From contig CAUJNA010001225.1 of assembly GCA_963377175.1 (NCBI GenBank), forward strand, positions 183,811 through 247,810: DNA of 64,000 nucleotides, in the 5' to 3' direction. This DNA comes from Effrenium voratum (lineage: Eukaryota; Sar; Dinophyceae; Suessiales; Symbiodiniaceae). The translations under genes were made by a program, and so were the position numbers. Shown here one piece after another: positions 33,964 through 45,521 of the stretch. The notes beneath the pieces are model-generated. The model was not told the DNA's origin and made no database searches. It saw only the letters and a list, made by a program, of their open reading frames with translations. Position 1 is the stretch's first letter, and each line of letters begins with the position of its first letter.

Positions 33964-34012
33964 ACTGCACGAGGTGGGCAAGCGACTCATCAGCCCCATC
34001 ACAGAAGCGACA
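33964..34012 (-). other. CCHC zinc-finger motif between RT and RNase H
   Basis: In the frame of 34144-33911 the peptide CRFCDGADESLAHLVQC reads C-x2-C-x8-H-x3-C. This fits the RT-associated zinc-binding region (zf-RVT type) found downstream of LINE reverse transcriptases. It is in a different frame from the RNase H that follows. Confidence 0.7.
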
Positions 34013-34689
34013 ACCAGGGGAGGCAGCCAAGTTGGAGGCATAGAGGCGGTCTGCCGTAGCCGCTGAGCCAACAACCGCATGCGCAACCGCATGATTGGAA
34101 GGAAAAGCACGAACGAAAGAAGTCCAGCCAGGGCCAGGCGGCACAGACCAGGGGGACCGGGTAAGAGCAACGTCAAGCCAGGGGTAATATCAGCACGCTT
34201 CCCACGGCAGGCACGCTGGTAGGCATGCTGAGCGATGGTCCACTGCAAGAGCCTTGCCAGAGAACGTAAGGACACACTGAAGAGAGACACCCAAGGACCC
34301 GAAGCAAGGGCAATGTCAGCAGGGGCACGGAAGCGCAAACCACACAAGGTGACCGCCGCAATCAGATTGGAGACAAGCGTGGAAGGCCTGATCCTAGGAT
34401 TGGTAAAGGCGATGCGCCACTGGATGGCGAAGACCTCCGATCGCTGGAGGTGGGAAGCCACGTTGAGGACAGCACGATACGCCATGGCATACTCGGGGTG
34501 CACAAGGTGCCCACGATGGACAACAGCGAGTAGTAACTCGCGAGAACGCCAGCCGGGCCTGCCATCCCACAGGACGCCCGCAACCTCAGAAGCCAAGGTG
34601 GAGAGCAAGCCGCGAGGCACAAAGTTGAGCTCAGCTGAGTAAGTGAGCATGGGCATGGCCTTGCGAGCAACGAAAGTGGCTTTGGCGAA

Positions 34690-35730
34690 GGGCGAGAGAG
34701 GCAGGCGCAGATGGCCCGGAGTGCAGCCCGAAACCGGGCAATCGCAGGGGCACGGGCATCCTTAGTGCCACGCAAACCCAAGTTGATGCACACGCCAAGC
34801 GGGCGGAGAGAACGAAGGCGCGGCGCACCAGGGAGGGCCGCTTGGAGTTGCGGGGCAGGAGACTCCTGAGTAGTCCACCAACCGGATTTGTGAAGATTGA
34901 AAAGCTGACCGGAGAGACCGTCAAAAAGAGAAGTGGCCCTGACAGCCTGCACCAGTGAGGGGATGGCATCCGGTGAGGAAACGGACATGTAGCCGTCATC
35001 AACGTAGACCCGAGGTTCCAATTCAGGGAAGTGCCTGATAAGAAGCACCTAGAACCGAGAGGGAGCAGCCCTGAGCGATGCCGTTGCTGTTGGCCAAGGG
35101 AGCAGGGTGGATGGCCCCACGCCAGGAGAGATAACGCCGAAAAGCACGGTAGTTGGAGCGCCAAGCCTGAGCCACAGATAAAGGAAAGCCCAGAGCCGTG
35201 AGGATAGCGACGGTGTGGTTGGGAAGGAGGCGGTCAAAGCACTTGGAGCGGTCGATCTGGATGCCCGCGAAGACCTCATTGGTAGCTTTGGCCTCATGAA
35301 GATCAAGCGCAAGATGGTGAGTGATGTCGTCAACCCTGCGACCACTGACCCCACCACACACCTCAGCAGGGAGGACAAGGCGTTGCCAAGCCGAGGAAGC
35401 ACGGAACCTGGCCGAGGACCAGGCGAGGTAGGTGATGGGAAGGACAGCAATGAGGCGCTTGGAGAGGGGGCTAGGGCCTTTGTCCAACACGGCAAGTCTG
35501 GCGGTGCCGAAGATGCGAGGCATGGTCCAAGAACCATCCTCAACCCTGTTAAAGAGAAGGGCAAGCACCCTCAAAACCTGGAGACTGGAGCTCCCGGGTG
35601 GACCAACCGTCCAGGCCAGCAGAGGAGTCCACACACCGAGCGGCAATGGAGTGAGCCAGGTCCTCCGGCGTGACGGCCGGAAGAATAAGGGGCGTAGCCC
35701 GTTGCTCAAGCAAGTGCTGAATGGGCCGCA
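34690..35730 (-). other. Reverse transcriptase domain, motif B-C linker lost
   Basis: Readable motifs: SSAGLDGWSTREL (near 35600), RLIAVLPITYLAW, IQIDRSKCFDRLLP (motif A, first Asp at about 35253), NSNGIAQGCSLSVL (motif B, near 35070) and RVYVDDGYM (motif C, Asp pair at about 35000-34995), then LFNLHKSGWW (motif D-like) and LGVCINLG (motif E-like). Only about 20 codons separate motifs B and C, and a frameshift falls exactly there (about 35045-35055). RTs usually have a longer B-C spacer, so some sequence was probably deleted. Confidence 0.85.
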
Positions 35731-36429
35731 TGAGGGGCTCAACGGGGATGCCAGTAGCATGGACAGCAAAAACGGTGTTCCACTGTTGAGCGGCATGTGC
35801 AAGAGCATCAGCAGGTGGTGTGCCGGGAGGCCGTCCGGACCAGCAAGAAGGTTGGGAGAGGACGTGGCGGCCGCCTTGGCAAGGTGCTGGAAGACCGCCT
35901 TACCGGAGTGCAGCGCAGAATGGCGGAGGCGTTCCTTCCACCTGCGGTAAGAGGCACGCTGCCGCTGGCGGGTGACCTCTTGGAGGCGGTGCTCAATTTT
36001 CTCACAGAGAGTAGCAACACCCCCTGGGGTGAGGTCCTCAGCATCCAAAGGGAAGCGGAGATCACGTGCGAGCCGGCGGAACCGCCTGATGGTGGCACAC
36101 GTGACGGCAGCATCCGGCACAGTGGTAACAGGCAAGCGAGCCAAGCGATAGAAAAGCTCCCGTGCGAGAGACAGGAGACGAGTGTGAGAGTGATGGGATG
36201 CGAAGGTGGCAGGGCCGCAAGAGGAGAACGCTTGGGACGGATGGGCGGGAGGGAGCCGCGGATGCGGGAACCACGGCCCCACGGGCATGACCATAAGTGT
36301 GCTGCCACAGATCCTCAGCACGCTGCGAAACCTGGGCAGGAGGAGCCAAGCCAGCAAGGTCCAGAGGGGCAAAGGACGCAAAGGCAACGGCGCGTGGAGT
36401 CTCAGTGGGGGCAGCAAACGTAAGGGAGA

Positions 36430-37190
36430 CAGAGGCATGCTGGTAACCACAAAGAGGGACCACCGTGGCCTGCTCCAGGAGATGGAGCGCATGCTCGCTG
36501 AGAAGAACCGTGTCAATAGCAGTGGCAGGGGCTTCTGGGGGCCAGGTCTTGTCACGGCAGAAAGTGAAGGCACGGTCCACATCAGGAGAGACAGAAGCAA
36601 GAGGGTCGACCCAAACCTCAGTGCGGCAAGCATCAACGAGTGAGGCGTAGGAAAGAGGGTCAGCTTGGAAGTCGCCAGCAAAGACGACAGAGACATCCTG
36701 AACGCAGCGAAATCCAGGATCCTGGCCAGCAGCTCATCATTGTGCTGGTGGGTGGTCTCATCAGAGGAGGCCCCAGAAATCCCGTAGAAGTTGATGAGAA
36801 GAAAGCGGAGCCTTCCAAAGACAGCCCAAGAAGCCTGCACACGGCCGGTAGCCAGCAAAGGATCAAGGTGGCCAGAAACATCCATAGTGACATCGAAGTC
36901 GTAGACGACACACGCTTGAGACAGGACAGCAAGGCCGCCCCACTCAACCCGGCGGACACCGTTAATATCAGCCTTGATGGGAAGTAGGGGACCGGGGGTG
37001 AGCTGGCGGCCAACCTCCTAGGCCCGAAAGCGAGCAGTGCGAATGTTATCCGCCGACAGGCGGGCCTCCTGTAAGAAAAGAACCTGGGCAGGGCAGTCAA
37101 GCAAGTCAGGGTGCGCCAAGAAGGAGCCGACATTGTGCGAAAGAAAAGTGAGAGGCCCTTCGCCAGGAAAGCCTAGGGTAGAATCAAAGC
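36430..37190 (-). other. AP-type endonuclease domain (EEP family)
   Basis: Catalytic-type motifs in order on the minus strand: FLSHNVGS with its Asn at about 37134, FLQEARLS with its Glu at about 37068, INFYGISGAS, VVFAGDFQADP (near 36690, in a shifted frame), AIDTVLLSEH, and GYQHASVSL with its His at about 36439. This is the standard motif order of LINE apurinic endonucleases, which make the first-strand nick. The TAG at 37018-37020 lies between the Glu and INFYG motifs. Confidence 0.8.
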
Positions 37191-37369
37191 AAAACTGAGT
37201 AAAGAGGACAGGATTCGCCCATCTGAACAGGAAAAGGAGCTCAGGGTAGGCATCACAGCGCAGGGAGGCAAGGGGAACGTAGCGGCCCCACCGCAGGTGC
37301 CCACTAGCGTCCGTAGCGCTGCGCCAAAGCACAAAAGGAAAAGAGGAGCTGAACCACACAAGGCCCCGT

Positions 37370-39854
37370 ATCCATGGCAAAGCCATGGGGCATAAGGGCA
37401 AAGGAGGAAATCTCCTCTTTGGAAGAACCAAGTGCACAGGCCCCCCAGACACAGGGGGGACTGTGGAGAACCAGACGGGCCAGGGCGCCCAGACGGGCGG
37501 CCTTGAAAGCAGGGGCCGGCTCAGGGGAGCAGGAGCGGCCTGGCTTGGAGACTGCCCGAGGATGCGCGAGAGCTGAGCAGAGACCTGAAAAGAACTGGGT
37601 CTCGACCTTATCGGCCAGGGACTCCAGGCCCCCGTGCCTCAAGGGCATCGACACGAGCCTGGATGGGTCCTGAGCCCTCGGAGGGCCCAGGGTGGGGGCA
37701 GGTGCCGGAAGGCCTTGACGGTGTCGAGGTCCATGGGCCCTGCCACTCTTGCTTGTCCGAGGGCGGGCCGGGGGCTCCAAGGCAAGGAGCACCTCACAGG
37801 AGCGGCCTGCAGAAAGCAGGGGGAACTCAAGCAAGGGAGGATCCTGGCCAAAAGCAAGAACCCAAACCAGGATGCCATTCCTCCGAAAAGAACAGAGGGG
37901 GATGCACTGCCTTGAGAACAGCCTCAGAGATGGGTGTGGCACCAAAGGGCAGGCCCTCAGCGAGATAGTTGACCCTGGAACGAGGGTCGTCCTGCAACAA
38001 AGCCTGGCGGGCGACCGCAAGGTGCGCATTGAAGATGCGCACCACAAGGCCACGCTTGAGAGGGGCAAGGCCGGCAAAGCCCTCGAGAGCACGAGTGACA
38101 GCAAGAGCAGAGCGGGAGCCTTCGAGAGTGAGAGGCCAGAATCTGTGCACTATGGAGTGGTCAAGGAGGGGCTCGTTGCCTCTTGCCAAGAAATCCCAAA
38201 TGAAGTGGGACCCAATGCCGGACAAGCGCAAACAAGCAAGGCGAAGGCGCAGCGGGACTTTCAGGGTGATCTGAAAGACCCGGCCAAGACCGTGAGGTGA
38301 GCCTTGCAGGGCACCTTCAGGGAGGAAGCCTTTGAGCACGCCACGAAGGTCAGCCAAGGACCGGCCAAGGTAGGCTGGGAAGTCAGTGGCAAGATTTTCG
38401 AAGACCTCAACAACGAGTTCAACAAAGTCATCGGTGTCGATAATGACAGCGTCAGCGGTGGCAGGTCGGTAGACAATACCGGGAATAAGATGGACAAGGA
38501 TGATCTGGCGCTTGTAAGTGGTCTCAGCCTGCACGTCGAAGACGCTGATTTGCATGGGCCCCTCAACAGCAAGGTGGGAAGGCAGGGAGGGCAAGGTAGC
38601 CTTAGAGTGGGGCCAACGACCTGTAAGCGGAGGCTCTCAGCAAGGACACTGACAGGGCAGAACGCAAGGCCAGACACCAGAGGACCAAGCTGTCCTCGAG
38701 GGACAAGAGCAGGCACATCATCATCCCCCAAGAGCCCAAAGGCATGGGAGGAAGGGAGCAAAAGGTCCTCCCATTTGGCATGGGGTCGGGGGTCCTGTCG
38801 GGTCATCGGGCCCGGGAGGCCAGGGGGGGAAGCCCACGGGTCGCATCGGGTAAGAGGGTCCTCGGGGACCATTTCCTCATCCTCAGAAGGTGGCTCAGCA
38901 AGGGCAGGAGAGCGTGAGCCAGCTCCACCTCCAGGCAGGGGAAAGATGCGCATCTTGCCAGCGGCTGACAGGGTCGGTGTCAGGGACTCCTCGCCCCTGA
39001 ATGTAGGGTCGCACATGCATGAAATGCTCCCTCCGCAAGGGGTCGTGGAAGTGGACAGTGACCTGAGGTGGGAACATTGGGACCGGGTCAGGCTGTGGCT
39101 CCAAATCATCCGGTTTCTGAGCAGGCACAACAGTGAGGATGTGGCCAGTAAGGTCATGAGCCAACTCACGGGGATCCCAAACTCTGGCGAATGAGGAGAG
39201 AGCGACATGGGCGAACACAGCAGGTGGCACGCGAGCAGTGAAGAGGACCAGGGCAACAGTGGCACCAACGGGGTAGGTAACCTCAACCCGAAAACCTCCC
39301 GGAGAACAGATGGCCGTGCGGGCGGCACCCAAGCGATAAGGGAAGTAGAGGAGAGGATAAGTCTCCTCTCGCATCACAATGGGAGGGCTTTGAAGGTTAG
39401 CCCTTTGCGCAACCTGCGGGTGAAGAGCGAAATCCAGCAAGGGGCCAAGAGGGCCGATGTAGTACCAACCCCTTACCAGGGCAGCATGGATCTGGGAGCC
39501 CCAGAAACGGCTCCTCCAAGCCCATGGGATTGCCGCTTGAGGGACCGAAATGGAATTGCCGAGACCAGCAAACACATCCTCAAGAGGCGGAACAAGCACA
39601 AGGGGACGAGTGGCTCCCAACCACAAGGCCCATTGGGCAGGCGAAAGGAAGGCAGGTCGCTCATCAAGGTAGGTGAGCTGGGCAAACAGACCCCGGTCAG
39701 CAAGCAAGTGCTGCTGGCTGTACCTGGCACACAGTGTGCGCAGAGGAGCATCGGGAGAAGGGATGCGGCTCAGTAGGACTTCCCGTGAGCTCTCAAGCCC
39801 TGGCCCAGCAAGGTAGGTGGGGTTGGTGTAGTACGGCAGGGTAGCGGCATCCAA
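37370..39854 (-). pseudogene. LINE upstream coding region of unknown function
   Basis: Read from the minus strand it starts MDAATLPYYTNPTYLAGPG at 39854 and is open for 319 codons. It then appears to shift near 38950 into a frame with LAEPPSEDEEMVPEDP, near 38600 into one with VIIDTDDFVELVVEVFENLA, and near 37700 into one with ESLADKVETQFFSGL that leads to the endonuclease. Composition (acidic linkers, proline-rich parts, folded-looking hydrophobic segments) suggests real protein. I recognise no domain; by position it is an ORF1 or an N-terminal extension of ORF2. Confidence 0.5.
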
Positions 39855-40500
39855 TAGTCGAGCATGGTCGATTTCCGGGGCTTCCTGAACGACTCATGAG
39901 TCCAAGGGACCGGAGAAGGGTCCTGGAAGAGGCCAATAGGCTGGGAACGCGGCAGGACAACATCATGACGGACCAAGACGGAAAGCCACCTGCGCCGAGT
40001 ACAGGGACCAAAGACGGCATGTATGGAGCAGTGTGGTGTGCACACTGTATCCGGCCCAACGGATGAAGGCAAGGATGATGGGGTTGTGAGGATGCGCCGG
40101 GAGAGCATCGACACATTCCATCAAGAGTGCCAGAGGGGCAGCACGCCGAGCCCACAACATGGTTTCCAGAAAGCACAGGCCAGCTGGATCTTCCAGGCCT
40201 TCACGTGAGGAGGCCCGAGACCAAGGGGGGCAAGGAGGAGAAGCAGTGGCAACGTGGCAGCCCGTCCAAGGCAGCCACATGCGCTGGGGTAGGAACCCAG
40301 CTGCACAGTTGCCGCAACAGCCTCAATGTCCAGGGTGGCCGCCTAAACTGAGACCACGACCGGGGATTTGTCCACCAGGACCTCATGGGATGCAATCGAG
40401 GGCCTGACCCCAGCCATGAAAAGCACCAGCAAACAGGTGGGTGACCGAGAGCGGCTCAGCCGGAAGGGGGCCCCCAATCCTCCAGATAATTGTGTCCTCA

Positions 40501-40878
40501 TCAACCTGGGCCACAGGCCCGCAAGTGCTGATCACCCGGCATCAACAAGGCCTGGAAGAACGCCGGAGCCCGGAGTTCGAACGTAAAGAGCAGGCCCCGA
40601 GCACGCGGGGTAGCATGCAGGTCAGGAGGGAGGCCAGGAGAGAAGAGGGAGCATTCCCAAGTGGAATCCCCCACCTGGGCATCCACCCGGAACTGAAGCA
40701 AGGCATGCCCATGCCACATGAGAGGATCAGTACCCAGAAAGAAGGTGCCCTGCTCGATCAAGCCATCAATGGAACCAAGAGCGCCATCAGACAGAGAACC
40801 CAAGGCACGCAAGACCAAGGGGTCACGCGTCAACATGGCAGAGAGCCGCAGCCACAACACGGAGACCCAACCACGCAC
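40501..40878 (-). pseudogene. LINE 5' open segment, unknown
   Basis: A 125-codon minus-strand frame containing LIEQGTFFLGTDPLMWHGHA. It looks protein-like and lies about 650 bp upstream of the 39854 start, with broken frames between. It may be part of a longer ORF1. No domain recognised. Confidence 0.3.
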
Positions 40879-41045
40879 AGAAGCCGAGAAGGCACAGGGC
40901 AGGGGCAGCGTGGGGTGGCGGCCACAAGAGCAAAGGCGGGGCGGCGGAGATGGGTATCCACCTTGGTAGACGCGTGACGCTCCGGGGAGGAGTCGCCACG
41001 CCCCGGGTGCCCAGAAAGGCGAAAGACCTTGGAGCCAGACGCCTT

Positions 41046-41139
41046 TAGGGTAGCCTTTTTTTCAGTTTTGTCTTTTTAGCAGGGGAACCCTCCCAACCAA
41101 AAATGAAACGGTAGAAGGGCACCTAGCTGGGGGACCTAG
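41046..41139 (+). mobile_element. Right half of family A copy A8
   Basis: Starts with the repeated TAGGGTAGCCTTTT, continues TTCAGTTTTGTC, GGGGAACCCTCCCAACC and GGGCACCTAGCTGGGGGACC, and ends CCTAG. GTTT follows at 41140-41143, matching 32992-32995. Confidence 0.85.
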
Positions 41140-42469
41140 GTTTCAGCATTGCGGACCTAGGCTTCGACGTTTCGATTTTCCCGGTCGCCTTTCTTGTCGG
41201 GCAGGTACTCCAGCACAAGGCCCATGGGCTTCTTCACCGTGACGTCGAAGACTGCTCGGTCCCCGCCTCATTCAGCGGCCCGGAGGCCGGGGCAGGGAAC
41301 TCGGTGGGCACGGATCTCTTTTGAGGGGACCCCCCAAAAAAGCGTTGGCTGTGGTCCTTTTGGGTGTTTTCCTTTTGGTGTCCCGTTAAAACCACAAAGG
41401 CGAACCAATGTAGCAACTCCAAAAAGGACAGGCCCAAGTTGGACTTTTTGGAGTGGCAAACCGTAGGAAACCCAAGGGGGCGGCCGGTTGACTAGGATCT
41501 AGCCACCGCACATCTGTGCCAAAGGGACGCAACAAAGTCGCTCGGAAGGAACCGGGGCTCAGTTCTAAGAAGCTTGGGGTGTGTCTTAATGTCTCAACGC
41601 AGTGAAGTCCAATGCACTGAACCCATGCTGACCAACAACATGGTGAATCAAACGCTGACTCCCAACGATGGCCCAGGGTGAACATCTCATAGTCACCTCT
41701 CATGACGGCGCCGCGTATCCTGGCAGGGCCAACTACATTCCTACACCGTCAATACATCCAGATCCCCTTGCCATAGGCAAAGGGAAACGAATTGCCGCAC
41801 CGGTTCTGTTGATGTTCCAGAGAAGCCTCATCCAACACCTGGGAGAAGGTACAAACAGCATTGAGCAAACCGGGCTATGTGGGCCACTTCGAACAGGCGT
41901 GACAAGTTGACAATCATCGAGGCAGATTGAGAGTAGTTGAAAGCTTTTATACCCAATAAGAACTAATAGGCCAAACCGAGGATGAAGTACATTTGAGAAA
42001 GCGGTATATTGAAGCTTGGCATTTGAGCTGGTTTCACCTAAGGCCAAGTAGGGTCCTGTGAAAGGATCCTTCACTCTGAGGCCGCATCTGATCCGCCTCA
42101 CCTTGCGGAACCACTCCACCCTGCACGGCTGTTGAAGGGAAAGTCAAATTTGATATGGAATTCTGCATGGGCCCCGGACCCTGGAGTTCAGAAATCAGAA
42201 TTTGGTGGGGGTTCATGTCCACCGACCACTTTCGAGGTGGTTCCTTATCGAAATGTCATACCCATGTTGGTGTGAGAAATCACACTTTCCGTAAGTGGCT
42301 CATTCTCATACTGTATCACTTTGGATTGGATTTCCACTGTATCACAAAAAGTGGCCTCAAAGCCACATGCTGTGCACAATGCAAAACACAAGCCACACGG
42401 TGAATAGAGCCAACTACATAGCCACCGAAGGCTACAGCCCGTCGAAGTAGCAGCAAGCATCGCTCCACT

Positions 42470-42572
42470 AAATGGGTGCGTCTTTTTTAGGGGACCCCCC
42501 AAAATGGTTCCGTTTGGCTTCCGTTTAAAACCACCAAAAAGGGGGCACCCTAAAAAAGAAAAACGACCCACC
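42470..42572 (+). repeat. Family J repeat (best copy)
   Basis: GGGTGCGTCTTTTTTAGGG at the left and CACCCTAAAAAAGAAAAACG at the right form imperfect inverted ends around TTTGGCTTCCGTTTAAAACC. Diverged relatives lie at 49424-49520, 52080-52205 and 63330-63920. Confidence 0.55.
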
Positions 42573-42744
42573 ACTTTTTCACAGGTCAAGCAAGGCGGAT
42601 CATGGTTCAGGCCCATCCTTGACCGGGTGACTTGGGGTACTCCAGTCTACTCCCATTCAACCGGTTCAACGGCTGGACAAAATGCTGCCGTCGGGAGGCA
42701 TGAGGGCGCCCCTTAGCTGGGATCCAAGAAATAACGAAACTGGG

Positions 42745-42863
42745 CTAGGACCTCCAGTAGGGAGGTTAGAATAAGGTACCAACTTTTTTCAGTTTTGTCT
42801 CTTTTAGTAGGGGAACTTTATCCCAACAAAGGGGTGAGAAGGGCACCTAGCCGAGGGACCTAG
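42745..42863 (+). mobile_element. Family A MITE, copy A9
   Basis: CTAGGACCTCCAGTAGGGAG to CCGAGGGACCTAG. TGGG is duplicated at 42741-42744 and 42864-42867. Confidence 0.75.
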
Positions 42864-43431
42864 TGGGGCAGGATCTTGTCCATCGGTATGATGCAGATCC
42901 CACGTGTTGCCAACCTGCTGCTGAAGTCACAGTATCACGCTCACTGCAATCATGTACAGTAAACCCCAGTTGCCAGTAATTGTGATCGGTGACCAGTCAT
43001 TTTGACGTTCAAAGGGCAAAGACAAATGGAATCGCCGGTGTACTGCAAATGGCATGTTGACCAGCAATGCTATCATATTGCAGTCGCTTACTACTCCAGT
43101 AGTCTGCGGCACTGTCATCGCTAGCAAAGCCCCTCTCTTACCATGATTCAACTGTGAGCTTGTGGACATGCCTAATCTGATTGAATGCTCTCGTTAGGCT
43201 TCATTGCTGGAAAGTCGTTTTCCAAGCGGAATCATTCCTGGCAAGCAAATCAAGTTTCAACATGTGTTGTTGTGATATAGGCACGTTGATGTGAAGTGAA
43301 TTATCAAGGTGAATCACGCTGCTGCAGTCGCATGAGAGCCCCAACAAGTTGAACGAATCCACACTGCCATGCCAGGCATGGGGCCCTCGTCCGGCAAACT
43401 TGAACATGGCTAATGAGCCCAGCAGCTAGTA

Positions 43432-43560
43432 TTCTAGGGGTACCTTCCGATTCCATTCTGTCCAGGCATCCTTCTTTCTAAAAAACCGCCCAAAACCTTG
43501 GGAAACAGTTGGTTTTTGAAAAGAACAATGGTTGAAAAGAATGGGGAATCAATCCCTACA
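43432..43560 (-). mobile_element. Family B MITE, copy B3
   Basis: TTCTAGGGGTACCTTCCGAT leads to CCAGGCATCCTTCTTTCTAA, GTTGGTTTTTGAAAAGAAC and a worn right end AATCCCTACA. Same orientation as B2. Confidence 0.7.
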
Positions 43561-44026
43561 CTCCCTCAGACTAACATGGAAGCTGACAGAGGGAGTTACC
43601 CCTTTGAAAAACTTTGTCCACTTCCATGTTTGTTGGTGGGGGTAGAACTATGGTACCTAAGTATGTTTACAATGCCAAAGTAAATATTGTGATTTTCCAG
43701 CTCCCCGACAGGCAATGCTGCTGGCACGGCAAACACATGCACATCACATCAGCAAAGCTCGCCCCGCGCCGTAGGCGCTCCCTGTCCACATTCCCACGCC
43801 GCTAAGCTGCTGAGCTGCTAAGCCGCTAAAGGAAAAACGGCTTGGAGAAAGATCATCCCGCTCCCCTCCCCCACGAAACCAATGGCTCGCGCGGACGCGG
43901 CGCCTGGTCGCCCTGAGAGCCACAGGGCTCCATCCCTTGGAGCTGGATGCGCTGGACCGTCGCAGTGCCTCAGCGCAGGGCGGGCGGAGAGCGAAGGCGG
44001 ACCTTCGATTGGAGCAGTGTTCTATT

Positions 44027-44140
44027 CTAGGTCCTCCACTAGAGAGTATAGAATAAGATACCAACTTTATTCTGTAGTCTATTTTAGTAGGGAATGTTCC
44101 CCCAAAAAAGGGGAGAGAGGGGCACTACTGGGGGACGTAG
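44027..44140 (+). mobile_element. Family A MITE, copy A10
   Basis: CTAGGTCCTCCACTAGAGAG to CTGGGGGACGTAG. Followed at once by a family B fragment; no clear target duplication. Confidence 0.7.
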
Positions 44141-44260
44141 TAGGGGTTGATTTCTATGTCGTTATTTTCAATCGTTCTTTTCCAACACCTGCCGTTTTCA
44201 TTGATTCTTGGCATTTTTTCGATTTTGCAAAACTAGGGTTGGACCAACTCCTTGTTGAAC
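44141..44260 (+). repeat. Family B left fragment plus shared spacer
   Basis: TAGGGGTTGATTTC and TTTTCAATCGTTCTTTTCC match the left part of family B. The following TTCTTGGCATTTTTTC and CTAGGGTTGGACCAAC match a block that also precedes B5 at 51750-51810. Confidence 0.5.
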
Positions 44261-44280
44261 AATTGGTTCATAAGACATAG

Positions 44281-44404
44281 TTCTAGGGGTTGTTTTCCTT
44301 CTCCATTCTGTTCAATCGTTCTTTTGAAAAGCCTGCCGTTTTCACTGGGATTCTTGAGGTTTTGTAGAAGGATCCCTGGAAAGAATGGGCAAGCTACCCC
44401 TAGA
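44281..44404 (+). mobile_element. Family B MITE, copy B4
   Basis: TTCTAGGGGTTGTTTTCC to GGAAAGAATGGGCAAGCTAC and CCCCTAGAC; interior CAATCGTTCTTTTGAAAAGC. Confidence 0.7.
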
Positions 44405-44764
44405 CTTTGGAGAGATGCAGGCAGAATCTGAGATCTCTGTGGTTCCGGTTTCTTGGAACAGTTCTCGCTCGAAAAGCCAACTGATGGGATGCCCCCAATG
44501 AAATTCGGTCCACCTATGCCTTTCACCTAGTAGTTTCTGTGGAAGGGCCATGCCAATCCTCCACAAAGAAGTGCCCTTGGCCAACGTTCATTTGGAACTT
44601 CCCCAGGAAGCTCGGAACCCTGAGCTGCCCCGAAGTACACCATGTCGCTGGCACTCCAGAGCTAGATTGGCCCAAGATACACAGGTTGAGCTTATGCTCC
44701 AGAACCTACTTTCTGGTAGTTATCTTAGGTTCTGTTCATGATTAAAATTAGGCCCAGTTATAGA

Positions 44765-44781
44765 ATATATATATATATATT
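44765..44781. repeat. TA microsatellite
   Basis: Short uninterrupted TA run. Confidence 0.8.
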
Positions 44782-45420
44782 TGTTTGTTTCACTTTGAGT
44801 CACTGGCAAAATGTAAAATGTATCCTAAGTCTACCCCTTTGTCTATAAGCAACGTTGGGGTGTCGCGCTTCTTTTTCCCGCAGCCTTGGTTGTTTTTTGT
44901 TGACCCACAAGGCATGGCATAGTTCCCTATACCCTCTTTGGCTCACATGGCATTGCCAGTTTCTGGCTGACCTTGCCTTTGCCGATTTTAAGGGTTTTAA
45001 ACAAATCATATTCCTTGGGAGTAATTATTATTTGTTGTTTTCTTTCAATATTACTTTTTGTCTCAATTGTTTCCCCTTTTTGTCGAACTATTAGGATTAT
45101 ATTTAGCATTTCAAAGGGAAAAACAAAAGGACACCCTCGGCATTTGGCCCAAAACCGGGAGCCCCGGCTATGGCGGAAGCGCCCACCGCCAGCGCCCCCG
45201 CGGCCGGCAGCAGCCCCTGGAGAGACGAATAATTTTGGAGCGGCGGGTGGTGGGGCGTTTCGTTTGTTTTTTAGTTTGTTTGTTTCTGTTTGTTTTTTTT
45301 CCCCCCCACAAGAATCTAAGAACCAGGGCTTCAAATCCAGATCCAAACTAATCCAAACCAATCCAAACCAGGGCGGTTCTCAAAGGGCAGGTTTGTATCT
45401 ACCCACAACTGGGCTGCCCG

Positions 45421-45521
45421 TTTTCTGCTAAAGGTGCCTCACTTGTGGGTTCAATGGAACCACCACTAAACCAACTAAAAGGCTAAAAAGCTAAGGAACC
45501 GAATGGCTGGAAGCCACCAAG
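45421..45521 (+). repeat. Family M repeat, long copy
   Basis: Begins in GGGCTGCCCGTTTTCTGC (from 45410), with GTGGGTTCAATGGAACCACC, AAAAGGCTAAAAAGCTAAGG and ATGGCTGGAAGCCACCAAG. Confidence 0.55.

Larger units (their letters stand above)
33300..37452 (-). pseudogene. LINE ORF2-like polyprotein: endonuclease, RT, CCHC finger, RNase H
   Basis: The protein would nick target DNA, copy its RNA at the nick and remove RNA from hybrids. The code is spread over several frames. From 37452 the frame runs through the endonuclease start and hits an in-frame TAG at 37018-37020. It then continues in the same frame through MDVSGHLDP (36885). It shifts near 36700 and returns for the RT approach (RRWKERLRH). 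Further shifts fall near 35780, 35580, 35050, 34690, 34130 and 33920. All key motifs can still be read across the frames, so the copy is old enough to be broken but not unrecognisable. The overlapping plus-strand frames are shadows. Confidence 0.85.
33038..41045 (-). mobile_element. 8.0 kb non-LTR retrotransposon (LINE), APE-RT-RNase H type
   Basis: A minus-strand element bounded by an exact 14 bp target duplication (TAGGGTAGCCTTTT at 33024-33037 and 41046-41059). Coding order 5' to 3' on the minus strand: a region of unknown function (about 40880-37370), an AP-type endonuclease (37190-36430), reverse transcriptase (about 35730-34690), a CCHC finger (34012-33964) and RNase H (33843-33382). 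There is no poly-A tail of its own; the 3' end reads GTCACGTGCC directly against the duplicated AAAAGG. No LTRs. Several frameshifts, one stop and an apparent deletion in the RT show a dead copy. Confidence 0.9.

Noticed and set aside
38304..39194. 296-codon plus-strand frame inside the LINE region
   Set aside because: A shadow of the GC-rich minus-strand coding sequence; the recognisable domains are all on the minus strand.
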